Assembly (NCBI GenBank): GCA_012932865.1
Contig: SAXG01000016.1
Location: forward strand, 372,001-436,000
Length of the DNA stretch: 64,000 nucleotides
Direction: 5' to 3'
Source of the DNA: Amylostereum areolatum
Taxonomy: Eukaryota; Basidiomycota; Agaricomycetes; Russulales; Stereaceae
Below, in pieces: positions 53,219 through 64,000 of the stretch. The notes under the pieces are model-generated. The model was not told where the DNA came from and searched no databases. It worked only from the letters and a program-made list of their open reading frames with translations. The stretch's first letter is position 1, and the number at the start of each line of letters is the position of its first letter. Position numbers and translations under genes: made by a program.

Positions 53219-55987
53219 CTATGCTGATGGTGGACCGGGCCCCCTTGTTCCAGATGAAGATCCTGCCAGCCAGTATTGGCTCCCATCCCATCCTCCCCTC
53301 CGCAATCGCTCCTCCACTTCCGACAGACTCAACCCAGCCGCCCCATCCTGAGATGGTACCAAAAAAGGAGGCCGGACAACCATGGACAAGTCCTCCGTTC
53401 CAGCTGGGGGTCGATACCGGCACTCAACATCGGCGCTCGAGTGTGGACGTTGAACGAATTGTCGATAACCCGTGAGTCGCGTGTCTTGATTTCGGATGGG
53501 CATATTCCAATGGGAAGAGAAGGGTTGGACATTGTGAATGGGCAGCGGGGGTGGTAGCATGGACGATTTTTGGTGTGATGTGGATGGCCCAGGTTCCTGG
53601 TTGGAAGTCGGAGGGTACACGGTGCTGGCAGCCAAGGTTGTAGAAGATGCTGCCCCCACCTTTTGGGTACGCCGTCGCTTGGGAACTGAACCACGTACTT
53701 CAGGTGAAGTACGTTTGAGTGGACGCGGTTGAACACTGCTAGTGACTGCAGATGCACCAGCTTCGAGGTGATTGTCTGCAAGCGGCGGTGAGGCCAACGC
53801 AGGGGCAATGACTGAGAGGGCTTCGAAAAGCTCTTGCCCCAACTCATCCCAGCGTGCCCAGTGCGGTTTGATGAGTTGTTCCAGATGGCTGAGGGCAGTA
53901 ATTGGTGTCATAGAAGCTATGAGGGCACATGTGTCATCCGCAAGAATGGCGGGAGGAGCCCACAGCGCGCGAGGGTATCGTTCCTTTTTCATTTTGCGGC
54001 GCCACTCGTAGAGCTGATCGCGCACGACATTATCCAGGTCATGTTTCTTTTTAATGGTCGACTTGCGTGATGCCTTCGGAGGTTTGCCGCCTCTGACCTT
54101 TCCGAACAAGGTTGGGTCACAGAGATCACAGCACGGTGCCGAGAGACATTCTGAGAGAGCTGTGTGTGTAGGTGAGGCTAGATAACATGGTGTAGTATGT
54201 GAATGACTAACATTGTGCGCAGATGTTGACACCGAAGGCTTGTCTCGCCACCTGGCGCCTGCACTCCGTCGTTTGGATATATACATAGAGGCCTTCACCG
54301 AGTGATTCGTCAGAGAGAGGAGGTTGTTCTCTGGTATCAGGTCTTGCATCATTTGTACCACTACTGTCGCCACGCTTTTGTCCGTGTTCGATTCCGTATG
54401 CTTTGCTTTGAAGTACCTTGCGTCCACTGCCAGCTCGTCCTGCTCGTCCGCCTCGCCGTCCACGGCTGGCTTGACCTCGTCGTCCTCCACGACTGCCACC
54501 CTGACCGTGAAGAGACAATGTTGGAGTTGGATCGGAGTCATTGGATAAGGTGGTGGGGGATACAGTGAACGCTGATTTTTCGACCAACATCACAGCTAAA
54601 CCTGTTCGTCCATCACCGCGAGCAGCGCGGCCGGCTCGTTGAACCCAAGCACTCAGGCTAAGAGGGGTTTTCCATTGTACGACCATGTCGATATCGGGTA
54701 TGTTGCAACCCTGCTAAAATATGAGTGGCGGAGATGTGTTTAGAGAGTGTGAGAGCGTACCATCCCGGCAGCATCTGTGCACACCAGAATCCGAATGATG
54801 CCGGCCTTGAACAAGGCCATCGCATCGTTGCGGTACTTCTGTGACAATGCGGCATTATATGGGCGGACAAGACCAAAGTTTCTGAACTGGTCGGGGACAC
54901 GAGCGTTGAGGTAGTCGACAATTGCGCTGCCACCTGGTATGTCGTCAGTGTAGAGGAACGTCTTGGGGATGTCCATGATGATGTCAACATCCTTGGGGAC
55001 AACAAAGTCGAGGTCCGCGTGCGAGTTAAGAGGATGTTCGACTGCCCGGACAACTTGAGAGACCGCAGGTCGATCATTGCCGAGGTTGAGAAAAAGATAA
55101 TTTGTCGGATCAAATTGAAGTTTTGCGATGATGTCTCGTCGTACACGCGGAGTGAGGGTGGCACTGACTGCAACGAATGGTGTCGAGCGGGGAAGGAAAG
55201 CACGAATGATGCCAATGGTACCGTATTTTTTGCGAAATGACGCGCCCCAATGCGAGACACAGTGAGCTTCGTCAATGAACACTGATAAGCAGCGTGGTCC
55301 GAAGTCTCGGGAGCGCAGAACACCCTCCGTAAAGCGTCGGGATTGCAGCATCTCTGGAGACAGTATGACAATTTGCCAGTGACCCTGGGATATTTTCTAG
55401 AAGACGGTGAGCACGGTCGGGATACAGTGAGAAATGAGACATACCTTCATCTGGGCTTTACTACATCCTCCATGTGTGCTGTTGATGGCAATTGCGCGGA
55501 GGCCAAACTCTTCGGTGAAGGTGGTGACCTGGAACATGGGGCCGGTTTAGACACAGATCATCGCAGCGAGAGGGAAAGCTGGTACCTGTTCGTTGTGCAG
55601 TGCAATGAGCGGGGAGACAACTAAAGTCACCTTTCCCACATTGGAGTCTAGAAGATGGGGGCCTGCAGCAATGCCCGTTTTGCCCGCTCCGGTCGCGGCG
55701 TGGAGGAGTACATCTGTTTGCATAACTTGTGCTTCCATAGCATCGAGTTGAAATTTTTTTGCACCATTCTTCCATGTCTTAAAATGTTGCTTGATTTGGT
55801 CTGGAAGTGTCTTGAGCTCATTGCAGCGGTCGGCAAGAGACAGGGGCTGACGCGGTGTGGGAGGGGGGCGAGCTCGGATATTTTTGTGTTTTGTTCCAAC
55901 CGGAGATCTTGCAGTCACTTTAGGGATTGCAGGAGTGGAGAGCGGAGTGTGGGTAGAGGGGGAGGGTGGTGGTGGTGGGACTGACAT
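53219..55987 (-). CDS. RecQ-like DNA helicase (copy 2)
   Basis: Starts at the ATG at 55987 with a Pro-rich leader. Exon 1 has the Q-motif region (FQLDAMEAQVMQTDV), Walker A ATGAGKTGIAAG and SPLIALHNEQ. Short exons follow. Motif II FIDEAHCVSHWG, motif III VSATLTP, ARVPDQFRNFG and motif V CTDAAGMG are around 55290-54750. Motif VI VQRAGRAARGDGR is near 54640. The zinc-binding helix has IQTTECRRQVARQAFG, then after an intron CCDLCDPTLFG (near 54120). A long Ser/Pro-rich tail ends at 53219. Unlike copy 1, all motifs including the four zinc cysteines are present, so it may be active as a 3'-5' DNA helicase. About 100 bases separate its start from the divergent DUF6589 gene, so they may share a promoter. 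Confidence 0.82.
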
Positions 55988-56089
55988 GGTGGTTAGAGGT
56001 CAGAGTTTGGAGCCAAGCTAGACCGCCGCTGTCAAGGGGCTCCATCTGAGACAACCTCCTTTCTCTTCTTCCACCATATCCGCCTCTCC

Positions 56090-59000
56090 ATGCGACCTAC
56101 AAAATATCGCCGGAATGTCATCCTGTCATCGGAAGACATGACGGAGGACATCTCGCCCCATCCAGCCAACCGACCATTCTCGATAGCCTCTCTTCGTCTT
56201 CCTCCATCCTCAGATGTTGACCAAAGTGAAGGCGAGGACTGTGATTCGGATGACAGACCCCTGAAGACATACTTTCGTCAGCCGCAGGAGATGGTGATAG
56301 ATTCGGATGACTTGCCGCTGACTGAGTCGACCGGACGACACAAAACACAACAGCCACTAGATGGCGATCACGAAGTTCAGCACAAAAAACATGTCAAGAT
56401 TGCGGCCCAGACAGCTACAAAGAGTCGTATCCTGCCACTCGTGCCACAAGATGTATTCACGGCCCAACCTCCACAGACGCCTACACGTCGACGGAATTCC
56501 TCGCTGCCTCCAAGCCCAAGAAAATTGTCGATCTCAGAGTCTCCCGAAGATCGAGGACTCCGCGTGGCCAGTTCTGACCACATTGTATCCCCCCAAACAG
56601 AGAAGCGTATCCTAGCACAACGTAGAGCTGCAAATAAGAAGGCGACGTCAGAAGGGAAGAAGCACGCACTACAAGAGCAAGCGCACCACGAGGCTTCCCG
56701 GGCCAGCGTGCACGAGGAGAAGGAGTGCCTGGCCGCAAGTCAGTTCTTCGACGGCATCCTCAACTCCATCCATACTCGTGGCTATTCTCTCGCCCATCTG
56801 TTCGAGTATGTCTTTGATCCCACAACACGACTGGCTCGAGATTACCGTTATGGGTCGTTCTTCAAACACCAAACCCGGGTGCGGCGTATTTTCGGATTTT
56901 GGAGCGCGTCGAAATCCACCAAGGCCGTCCGCAAGTTTGTCAAGGGGTGGGCTGTCGGGCTCGTGTCACAATTCGTGCGGAAGGAGTCAAAAGGAATCTT
57001 GCAGGATGGGATGTTGCGGACCATGGGAAAGACCATCAACAAGAAGTTTTTCTTAGAGTTCAGCCTACGTGACTTGACAAAGCGCCTTCGGTCGAAGGCA
57101 GAGGTCATGTTCGAGGTTGCGGGTGCGTTTGCATCCACCCCGTGACAGCTGGCAACTATGAGTCCCCAGGGATTGGAACGAAAGGAACTGGTACGTACTC
57201 ACCTCCGAGTTGCGGATTTTGGTCAGCTCAATGTCTTCTGTAGATTGAAGGATCTGCTATCTTGTCGCTGTTGAAGGGTGCTAGCACGAGAAACAGCAGG
57301 CCGGGTGTTATTCTCGGCACATACTTGATGGCTACTGGGGCCGCTCGTCAACACTACAGCGTTTTACGCTCACTTGGAGTCACGTCCGGATATAATAGCA
57401 TAATTGGGGCTGGTGACGCCGTACACTTGGGGGAAGATAGCAGGACCGTCAGTACACTTTCGTTTTGGGGATGTTTGGCTGGATTCTCACTGGTTCTACA
57501 GTCAACTCCTGGTGAACAAAGCGCTCCGCCCGTCGAAACCCATTCCAAGGACGATGCAAGTACTGATGACGACGCGACTACCGAAAATGATACGGCCTCC
57601 GAAGGTGGCAGTACAACATCTGACAACTCCTCTCCCGGCCGAAGCAGAAGCAGAATCCCTTCGCACATCAAGCCCGCTCGTCGTGCTGCAGGTATGAATG
57701 TCAGCCCCGTTCGGAAACGTCGCCCTAGGAAATCGCACAAACCCCCCCCGTCGAACAGGCCAACGCCCGGGTGCCCTTCTCCAGTTGTCTGAGTCCTGCC
57801 GTTTCAATGCCCGACATATCGCGTCCGTCGGTCTCTTCACGACTGTGTACGACAACATCAATATGATGTTCTGAGTTGCGGAACAGATTCTGGGACGGCG
57901 GAGTGAGTGACTGGTCAAACGCGCGTACATCTGTCTGAGACTGACCAACTGGAGAGCAGATGCGCAGGAGAACGGCACTTGCGCAACTATGGTGCCGCTC
58001 TTCGACGCCAACTTGACCGACATGTTGACCGAGGACATCGAAAAAGGCATCATCAATGCCCGCAAGCTTCAGCTTTCAGATATCGACCTTACCGACAAGG
58101 AGGCCGATCTGTACACCGACATGATGGTCCATGCGATTCTTAGAATCATCGTGACGCACGGTGGCGACGGCTTCGCGAAGTGGACCACAAACCTCAAGGA
58201 GAGTACCCCGGTCACCGACGACAAGATCCCGGTCCATCAGACAGCAGTGCATCCTCTCCCTGCCATGGAGATAGACGAGTCATCCATTGCGGGTAACATT
58301 GAAGTCCTCGAGACGATTTGGAACGAGTTAGAGATAAGGGGCAAAAAGGGAATGGAAGAAGATACCGCACATGCAAAGATTGTCGCCGGGGATCAACTGA
58401 CCATCGCGCGTCAGCGTTCTATCCTCAATGTTCGTTTGGGCCATGAAAACGGCGCGGAATCATGGCGCGATATCGTCCTCATGCCTGGACTTTTCCACCC
58501 GAAGATCCTCAACATCCAACAGATCCTCGAGACTCATTTCGGGAAGCCTGGCGCGGGTACGCGTAGCCCAGGAGGACTTGCATTCCACAATACAGTTCTT
58601 GGCCGTCTACCAATCGTCCTGTCCAGCATGCCAACATTCAGTATCTGCCGCGACCTCGTCATGGTATCGCTGTACGCACGCGTGCTTCATTGCTTGCTGC
58701 TCGTTTCCGGAAAACCCACTTTGGAGGCCTATCTCGAATCAGTCACGTCGTGGGATGCCGTCCGAAACCATGCCCGTGAAATCTACAGCAAGTACGCCGA
58801 TGCAGATTTTGTCAGCGAACTACGGGAGAAACGTGCCCGGGCCACCGAGCAGGCGGAGGTGACAGCAACGGATACTCCTGGCCATACTAAAGTCGGAGAT
58901 ATGGTGTACGAAAACGGGTTGCTGTTTTTGCGCGACGGCCTTCATGCTCGAGAGTTTGCTGATGCTGTACGGAGGGGGGATTCTGGCCGGGTCATCGTGA

Positions 59001-59631
59001 TCCTGAAGATTTGGGTGTATACTTTCCACGGCGGAGGACACTCAAAGTATGCACATGAGATGCTACATATCATACACAATCTCGTCAATGTCTGGCCTAA
59101 AGAATTTCGGTAAACGTCTGACTGCCTCCGCTTGGTTCACTGCTCACCTTATCCCTTCAGCGACATCATTATCAAAAACTGGTTAGTAAATCCTACAGGC
59201 AAGGAAGACGGGTTCCTCGAGATCGACCTTCTACAGGAGCACCTAAACTATTGGATCAAAGTAAGTACATCTCGAGCCTCACACACTGCCACCTAACTTA
59301 GCCGTCCTAGAAAGTGTACAAGGCCGACGGCGACGCACACTCCTGGGACTGGCTCGCTATGGTGTCGCCTTGCATCGATGTTCTTCGCCACCTCGCCAAA
59401 ACCATCAACGCCGAGATCGGCGCGCACCAGGGATCCTCGCACACAAACCCGTCGCTCGCCAAAGACATCCGTGTTCTCATGCAGAGTCTGCTTGATCTGA
59501 AAGTCTATGTTTATGTTGAGGGTCGAGTTCTCGACGAGGACGAAGAACCTGCAAAAGATGTACTCACCGACGGGGCTGTCGAGCTCAGCAAGGGCGACGC
59601 TCTCGCGGACTTCAATGCACAGTTGTCATGA
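56090..59631 (+). CDS. DUF6589-family protein, truncated at the 3' end by an LTR; one internal nonsense codon
   Basis: Exon 1 (from 56090) encodes a Ser/Pro-rich, basic N-terminus and helices (FDGILNSIHTRGYSLAHLFE, KFVKGWAVGLVSQFVRKES). The exon from 57244 has SAILSLLKGAS and HYSVLRSLGVTSGYNS. The conserved TVYDNINMMF lies at about 57850, followed by TGA at 57872-57874 in frame where Arg is likely. The exon from about 57960 carries ENGTCAT, the GDQLT motif (about 58390), then GLAFHNTVLGRLP and RRGDSGRVIVILKIWVYTFH. Small exons give NWLVNPTGKEDGFLEIDLLQ and SWDWLAMVSPCIDVLRHL. The layout matches DUF6589 proteins, a large family of unknown function in Agaricomycetes. The conserved YDN, GDQL and DLLQEH acidic motifs could form an RNase H-like site, but that is only a guess. 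The last two codons and the stop come from the LTR at 59624. Confidence 0.75.
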
Positions 59632-60373
59632 ACGATTACCATTCCGGACATCTCGGACACCTCGGGGACCTCGGGGATAATATCCCAATTCATTTTTATT
59701 TTCATTTCTATCTGACTACTCATCACTTAGTAACACTCCGTCACTCCGGTGGAGACTCGGCTTATCCTTGCTCCTTCCTGACGTCATGACTCCAGGCTCA
59801 TCTTATCATCGCTTCCTTTGACTCCACATGACATCATAATGCTGCGCATGACATCATGCCGCTCCGGACCCGGCTCATCCTTATTGTCTCGCTTACTGAT
59901 CCTGCTGCGCATGTATCTATACTTAGCTCTGCTTACTGACTGCCGTGTGTCGTAGCTTACTAAGTGACTCTGCCTCGTAGTATATAAGGGCTCCGTCCTC
60001 CTGTACATATTCCCTATCTCGACCTAGTCAATACTACCGACCTTATCCCCCATCGCCCCTCCTCACTTGTGTCACACGTCGTCGCCTAGTGCTCGTCACT
60101 AAGGCCATTGCTGACATAAGGTCGAGATCTACTTTACCATCGCACTACCCGACGACCATCGTAGCGTAGCATACCTGTCCGTAGTAGACGCCTTATTGCG
60201 CTACTAACCCCACTTTTTCTTCGTGCCGCCTCGGATCATTGCCCCCAGCGTACGCGACTAGTCACCCCGATTCTGTGGTCGTGTGCACGCATCAGCGGCG
60301 CCGGCTTGACGTAACCGCGTTACGTTACACGTACTCGGGGCCCCTCGAACACCACGAGAACCCAGACGTGACA
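59624..60373 (+). repeat. probable 5' LTR of element 4
   Basis: Starts TGTCATGAACG and ends CAGACGTGACA, about 750 bases, with TATATAAGGG at about 59980 and repeated words (ACCTCGGGG, TGACATCAT, CTTACTGA). The partner LTR lies outside the window, so the right end rests only on the TGTCA/TGACA symmetry. Confidence 0.55.
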
Positions 60374-60590
60374 GTTGAAGGTGCACCTAACGGTGTAGGA
60401 GGCTAGTAAAAGCGACAAAGGGAAAGTGACCCGAGAAGTTCTTGGGCTCGTGACCCTTGAACGAAGAGACAGCCAACAGGCCGAGAAGGCTGAGGCAGAC
60501 CGTCTTGCGATTGGAAAGACCAGTGACATATCCCTCGACACCCGATCCCCTTGCCGTACTAGTAACCGTCCTCGACTCGGGGGCTAGTAC

Positions 60591-61934
60591 ATGGGAGAGG
60601 AACACCAAGCCTTGGAAGAAGAAAACTTCCATTTCCCCGACTTCGACTTCGTGTATGAACGCGAAGAATTCACAGCCATCACCGAAATCGAACGTGACAC
60701 CGCCATCGCCGCCTACTTTGGCGACAACCTCTTCGACGCCCACAACTGGGTCTACGCCTCTGCGAGCAACCCTGATTGGGGATTTCGGGTTCGAGTTGAC
60801 TGGACTCGGATCATCGTATCAATTGAACAGGGCCATCCCCGGCTTGAGTTCCGGCCCTATTTCTCTGCAATCTACCGGAACGAACAACTACCAAATCAGT
60901 GGTACGGGCCCCACACCCCCATCCCCATCTACACCACGACCAGCCCAGAAGGTGGGAGGCCAACGCCAACGCCAAGCCCGCCACCGCAAGAAGAAGGCTT
61001 CTGGACAGCCCCCAGCAGTCCCCTCCCCTCAACCCACGAGGATTCAGATTCCAGCAGGTCCGCACCCAGTAGCTTGCGATCCCTGGACGGATCCCCGCGG
61101 ATTTATCCACTTGGGCCTTGGACCATCGGAGACGGAGGAGGAATTGGAAGCGAACTAGACGAAGTCGACGACATCCTCGACCTATACCTCTCCGACACTA
61201 CTACCCTCGTCGACGACGACTCCCTTGAATACGACTCCGACAACCTCGAGTGGGGAGAACCAGAAAACCTCAATAACAACGACTGGGATCAGATCCCCGT
61301 CCCCTACATCGCAACTCCACCCCAAATCCCTCGCCCACTCTAAACCGTGTCGTCCACTTACGGATTACGCCCCCGCAGTCCCCATCCCCTCCCCCGAGGA
61401 ATCACCGAAGAATACCTCCGAAGGGAACGGAGATTTCTTTACTTCATCCACTTAGAAGGAGACGAAGAAGAAGAACAAGTCTACTTTGTTGACGGAGAGT
61501 GGTGTGCCGACGAAGAAGGGAATCAAGCCCTCACCGAAGACCACCTCGCCCTCATCGCCCTAGACTACGACCGACGTGAAGAACGTCTGAGGAACCAACC
61601 TCCCCCCGCACCACCCCCACCCCCACCATATAACCCACCCCCTCGAACCTTCCAAGTCCAAACCCACACCGGACCCCTACGACCCCGCTCCCCCCCCTCA
61701 TCCGCCTGGAAAAGAAGACAAGCCATGGCCGCCACTGTCCTCAACCGCCGCGCGGCCGATCAAACCAACTGCCCCGCCAACATCGCCGCATTCGCCCCCG
61801 TCATCGGAAATACCCGCTACGCTTTCCTTAATGGAATAGCGTACGAAGTCGCCAAATTCGAATTCACCGACGACCCATTAAATGGAACACAATGGGCCTA
61901 TGTTCGACGCCGGAAACTGGCACGCCTTCAGTAA
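60591..61934 (+). pseudogene. N-terminal gag region of element 4, split by a stop
   Basis: One frame open from the ATG at 60591 to 61934 except for TAA at 61341-61343. It has an acidic, Trp/Tyr-rich first part (FHFPDFDFVYEREEF, DAHNWVYASASNPDWGFRV), a Pro-rich linker, then GDEEEEQVYFVDGEWCADEE and NTRYAFLNGIAYEVAKFEF. Probably the leader of a gag polyprotein whose capsid part continues in the frame entered at about 61882. Confidence 0.5.
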
Positions 61935-63067
61935 CCTAATCATCGCCGCATTCACTCCCGCCGCCCCAGGAGCGCCGACAGCCACTACCGCTAAACGAAA
62001 AATCCACGCCGCCAAACCACGGGAGTACAGCGGAAAACGTTCTGAATACGCGGACTTCAAACATGAAGTCACCAGTTACATCGAAGCGGCCCCCCAAGAC
62101 TTCATCAGTGAAATCGACCAAGTCCGCTTCATTCTCAGTTACATGAGGGAAGGCGCCGCCAAGGAATGGGCGCGCAACTTCAAAGACGCCAATGTCCTCA
62201 CCGCCGGAACCACGGTCACTATGGCCAACTTCATCACCGCCCTCGACGCCTCCTTCGTCAGCACCTCGGATCAGCAAGACTGCGCTCAATGAACTGGATC
62301 AGTTCAAAATGGGGAACAAATCAGCCGATGAATTCTTCGTTAAGTTCGAACAAATTGCGCGACGCGCTAACGTGATCCCCACCAACGACGACGCCTGGTT
62401 CCTTCGTATTCTCAAAGCCAACATCAAGATAGAGATACTGAAGAACATCTTCCGCAGCCCGCCGGTCCCCACCACATACACCGACTGGAAGAAACGCGTC
62501 ACCGAGATGGACAATGCCTGGCGCGAAATCTCCGAAATGCACCGCGGACACCCCTCCTCCTCCACCCATACCACCTCCAAACCCAAAGACGTCAAAGATG
62601 CCACGGGTACCATTCATGGAGGCGGTGGACAAGCCATGGACATAGGCGCCGTCGATACCAAGGGACGCTGCTTCAAATGTGGAATGACCAACCACATCTC
62701 CAAGGACTGCAAAGCGTCGGTCGAATATATCCGAAGAAAGTGGGGACGCGATCGCTACAGCACGTCTCCCAATTACAAAGGACCCCGCTCCTCGAACACC
62801 CCGCGACCGCCTCCCTTCAAACGCAACCCCAACCAGCAAGCACGGTCCCAGACCACAGAAGAGTTCGCCTCGCCCAAAGAATGGATTAACACTCTAGACG
62901 ACGAGCAGCGAAAGATGGTCCTCCGCGCTCTGGTGGAAACCGACGGCAAAACCACGCCGACGCCCAAGACGGAAGCAAAGAAGAAGAAGAAGGACAAAGA
63001 CAAGGTAGTCGACGACAGGAGCACCAAGAGCGGTGGATCGGATGCCGACGCGGAGTCGGATTTTTAG
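61882..63067 (+). pseudogene. gag: gag capsid and zinc knuckle of element 4, one frameshift
   Basis: Capsid-type segment KPREYSGKRSEYADFKHEV, FILSYMREGAAKEWARNF, then after a one-base shift near 62280 ALNELDQFKMGNKSADEFFV, RRANVIPTNDDAWFLRIL. Zinc knuckle CFKCGMTNHISKDC is near 62675. It ends DAESDF at TAG 63065-63067; the last codons GAT TTT TAG resemble the gag ends of the other families. Confidence 0.75.
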
Positions 63068-63217
63068 AGGGGCGAAGGATGAACACGGCATCCAACGCCT
63101 CGAAACCAGTTTCTCGATGGCCTCTTTCTCGCATTCTATCATCAGGATTCTCTATACCCTCTCGCTTCCCTGACCCGGATTTCTTCAATCGCTGGCCCCA
63201 TTCTCGTTTACGATCAC

Positions 63218-64000
63218 ATGTACATTCCCTCACTGGAAAAGGACTCGGTGAAGACCGAGACTACGACGCGCGATGGCTGGGGCGCGTCGCTGGACACAAT
63301 TAAATCCCCTCCTCCCCCGTATATGTCGCTCCGCACGTCCAACACGACGATAAACTGTAGCCCAGGTGAGAAGCCTGCCCTCAAGAAGGACGAAGAAAAG
63401 AAGAAATTCCCGGTCGGATGGACGGCCTTCAACACCGTCGACTGGGCCGCCCCGAAAATCCTGGATCCAATCAAGCCGCGGACCTTCACATGGCCCGCGT
63501 TCAACCCCTTCCTCCGAGTGCCACCGGTGAAACTCCCTAAGACATCGCGCGCTCATGTGGGCACCATCCATGAGAAGGATACGGATGTCACCCAACCACC
63601 TCCCCGAGAGGAAAAGGGCATAGTTCGACCTTCTCAGGGCGGATACACGCCAGATCCTTCTTGCAAGGTCGGGGACACGAAGCCGGAAAACGGAGACGGG
63701 GGTTGCATTGACAGGGAAATCCCGGTGGACCCGAGTTTAGCTCGGGACAGGGGAGGCGCGATGGCAGGGGCGCCCCCCACAGGTGTAGATACGTCACGAA
63801 AATATGCGTTACCAAGAACTGCGCAATGGACCTTGAAACGCTTAAGGGAAAACAAACCTGAAAGCGCGATCGCAGAACTACGGATATGGACTCATCATAA
63901 GCGACGAGAAGAAGCCACCCACGAAGCCGTTCAAGAGATCGGCCGAATGGGAGACGAACAAGCAATCCAAGCCTTGCACGAGCTTCACTCACCCATGAGG
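63218..64000 (+). CDS. open frame after gag of element 4, runs off the window
   Basis: Open for 261 codons from ATG 63218 to the end in the gag frame, separated from gag by its TAG and a TGA at 63080. It is Lys/Pro-rich (LKKDEEKKKFPVGWTAF, ARDRGGAMAGAPPTG, RTAQWTLKRLRENKPES) without an aspartic-protease motif so far. Likely the start of pol or a spacer domain before protease. Confidence 0.35.
   Translation, partial: MYIPSLEKDSVKTETTTRDGWGASLDTIKSPPPPYMSLRTSNTTINCSPGEKPALKKDEEKKKFPVGWTAFNTVDWAAPKILDPIKPRTFTWPAFNPFLRVPPVKLPKTSRAHVGTIHEKDTDVTQPPPREEKGIVRPSQGGYTPDPSCKVGDTKPENGDGGCIDREIPVDPSLARDRGGAMAGAPPTGVDTSRKYALPRTAQWTLKRLRENKPESAIAELRIWTHHKRREEATHEAVQEIGRMGDEQAIQALHELHSPMR

Larger units (their letters stand above)
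59624..64000 (+). mobile_element. element 4: 5' part of a Ty3/gypsy-type retrotransposon of a third family
   Basis: Begins with an LTR inserted at the 3' end of the DUF6589 gene and continues past the window. Gag with zinc knuckle is present; protease, RT and integrase are not reached. Confidence 0.7.

Noticed and set aside
63059..63303. -1 frame after element 4 gag as pol
   Set aside because: The -1 frame is open for only about 80 codons and then stops, while the long open frame to the window end is in the gag frame; the frameshift idea cannot be tested here.

Overview
The window reads as repeat-rich nuclear DNA of a filamentous basidiomycete, most likely an Agaricomycete. The evidence is intron-dense genes with introns of about 50-60 bases, a five-exon eL27 ribosomal protein gene, and families typical of these fungi: FunK1-like kinase, DUF6589 protein, OTT_1508-like deaminase, expanded RecQ-like helicases and chromodomain Ty3/gypsy retrotransposons. 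No bacterial-type operons are present, and I recognised no rRNA, tRNA or CRISPR array.

Layout. 0.6-6.1 kb is the most gene-like part: a FunK1-like kinase remnant, a weak hypothetical gene, an intact eL27 gene and a reverse-strand gene resembling only the N-terminal part of MOV10/SDE3-type RNA helicases. 7-12 kb holds a G-rich minisatellite, a decayed second copy of that MOV10-like region, a solo LTR, and an SNase-fold (Tudor-SN-like) gene split by a 1.15-kb inverted-repeat element. 12.4-15.9 kb has a RecQ-like helicase facing the 3' fragment of a DUF6589 gene. 15.9-38.6 kb is a nest of mobile elements. Element 1 is a 5'-truncated gypsy copy on the minus strand, and it abuts element 2, a gypsy element of another family on the plus strand. 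Element 2 carries extra ORFs after pol: a CCHC zinc-knuckle protein and a small membrane protein. Element 2 was itself invaded by a TA-targeted DDE transposon that also encodes a Ulp1-like protease, by a 1.63-kb CAGC-ended element with a minisatellite core, and by two family-1 elements now reduced to solo LTRs (one of these lies inside the DDE transposon). 38.6-42.4 kb is low-complexity DNA. 43.0-50.1 kb is element 3, a complete family-1 gypsy copy with both LTRs and a 5-bp target duplication, inserted in a hypothetical gene. 51-53 kb holds a C-rich array and a deaminase fragment. 53.2-59.6 kb is a divergent RecQ-like helicase / DUF6589 gene pair. From 59.6 kb to the window end is the 5' part of a third gypsy family, inserted at the 3' end of the DUF6589 gene.

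How it fits together. Most coding capacity belongs to mobile elements, and target duplications plus in-frame rejoining give their order: element 2, then the DDE transposon inside it, then a family-1 element inside that. Single in-frame stops in otherwise open frames are mostly TGA where CGA (Arg) is plausible, which suggests CpG deamination. The most interesting items are the post-pol ORFs of element 2, the Ulp1-carrying DDE transposon, the repeated RecQ/DUF6589 association, and a stop-coupled T-run at the gag/pol junction shared by two gypsy families.
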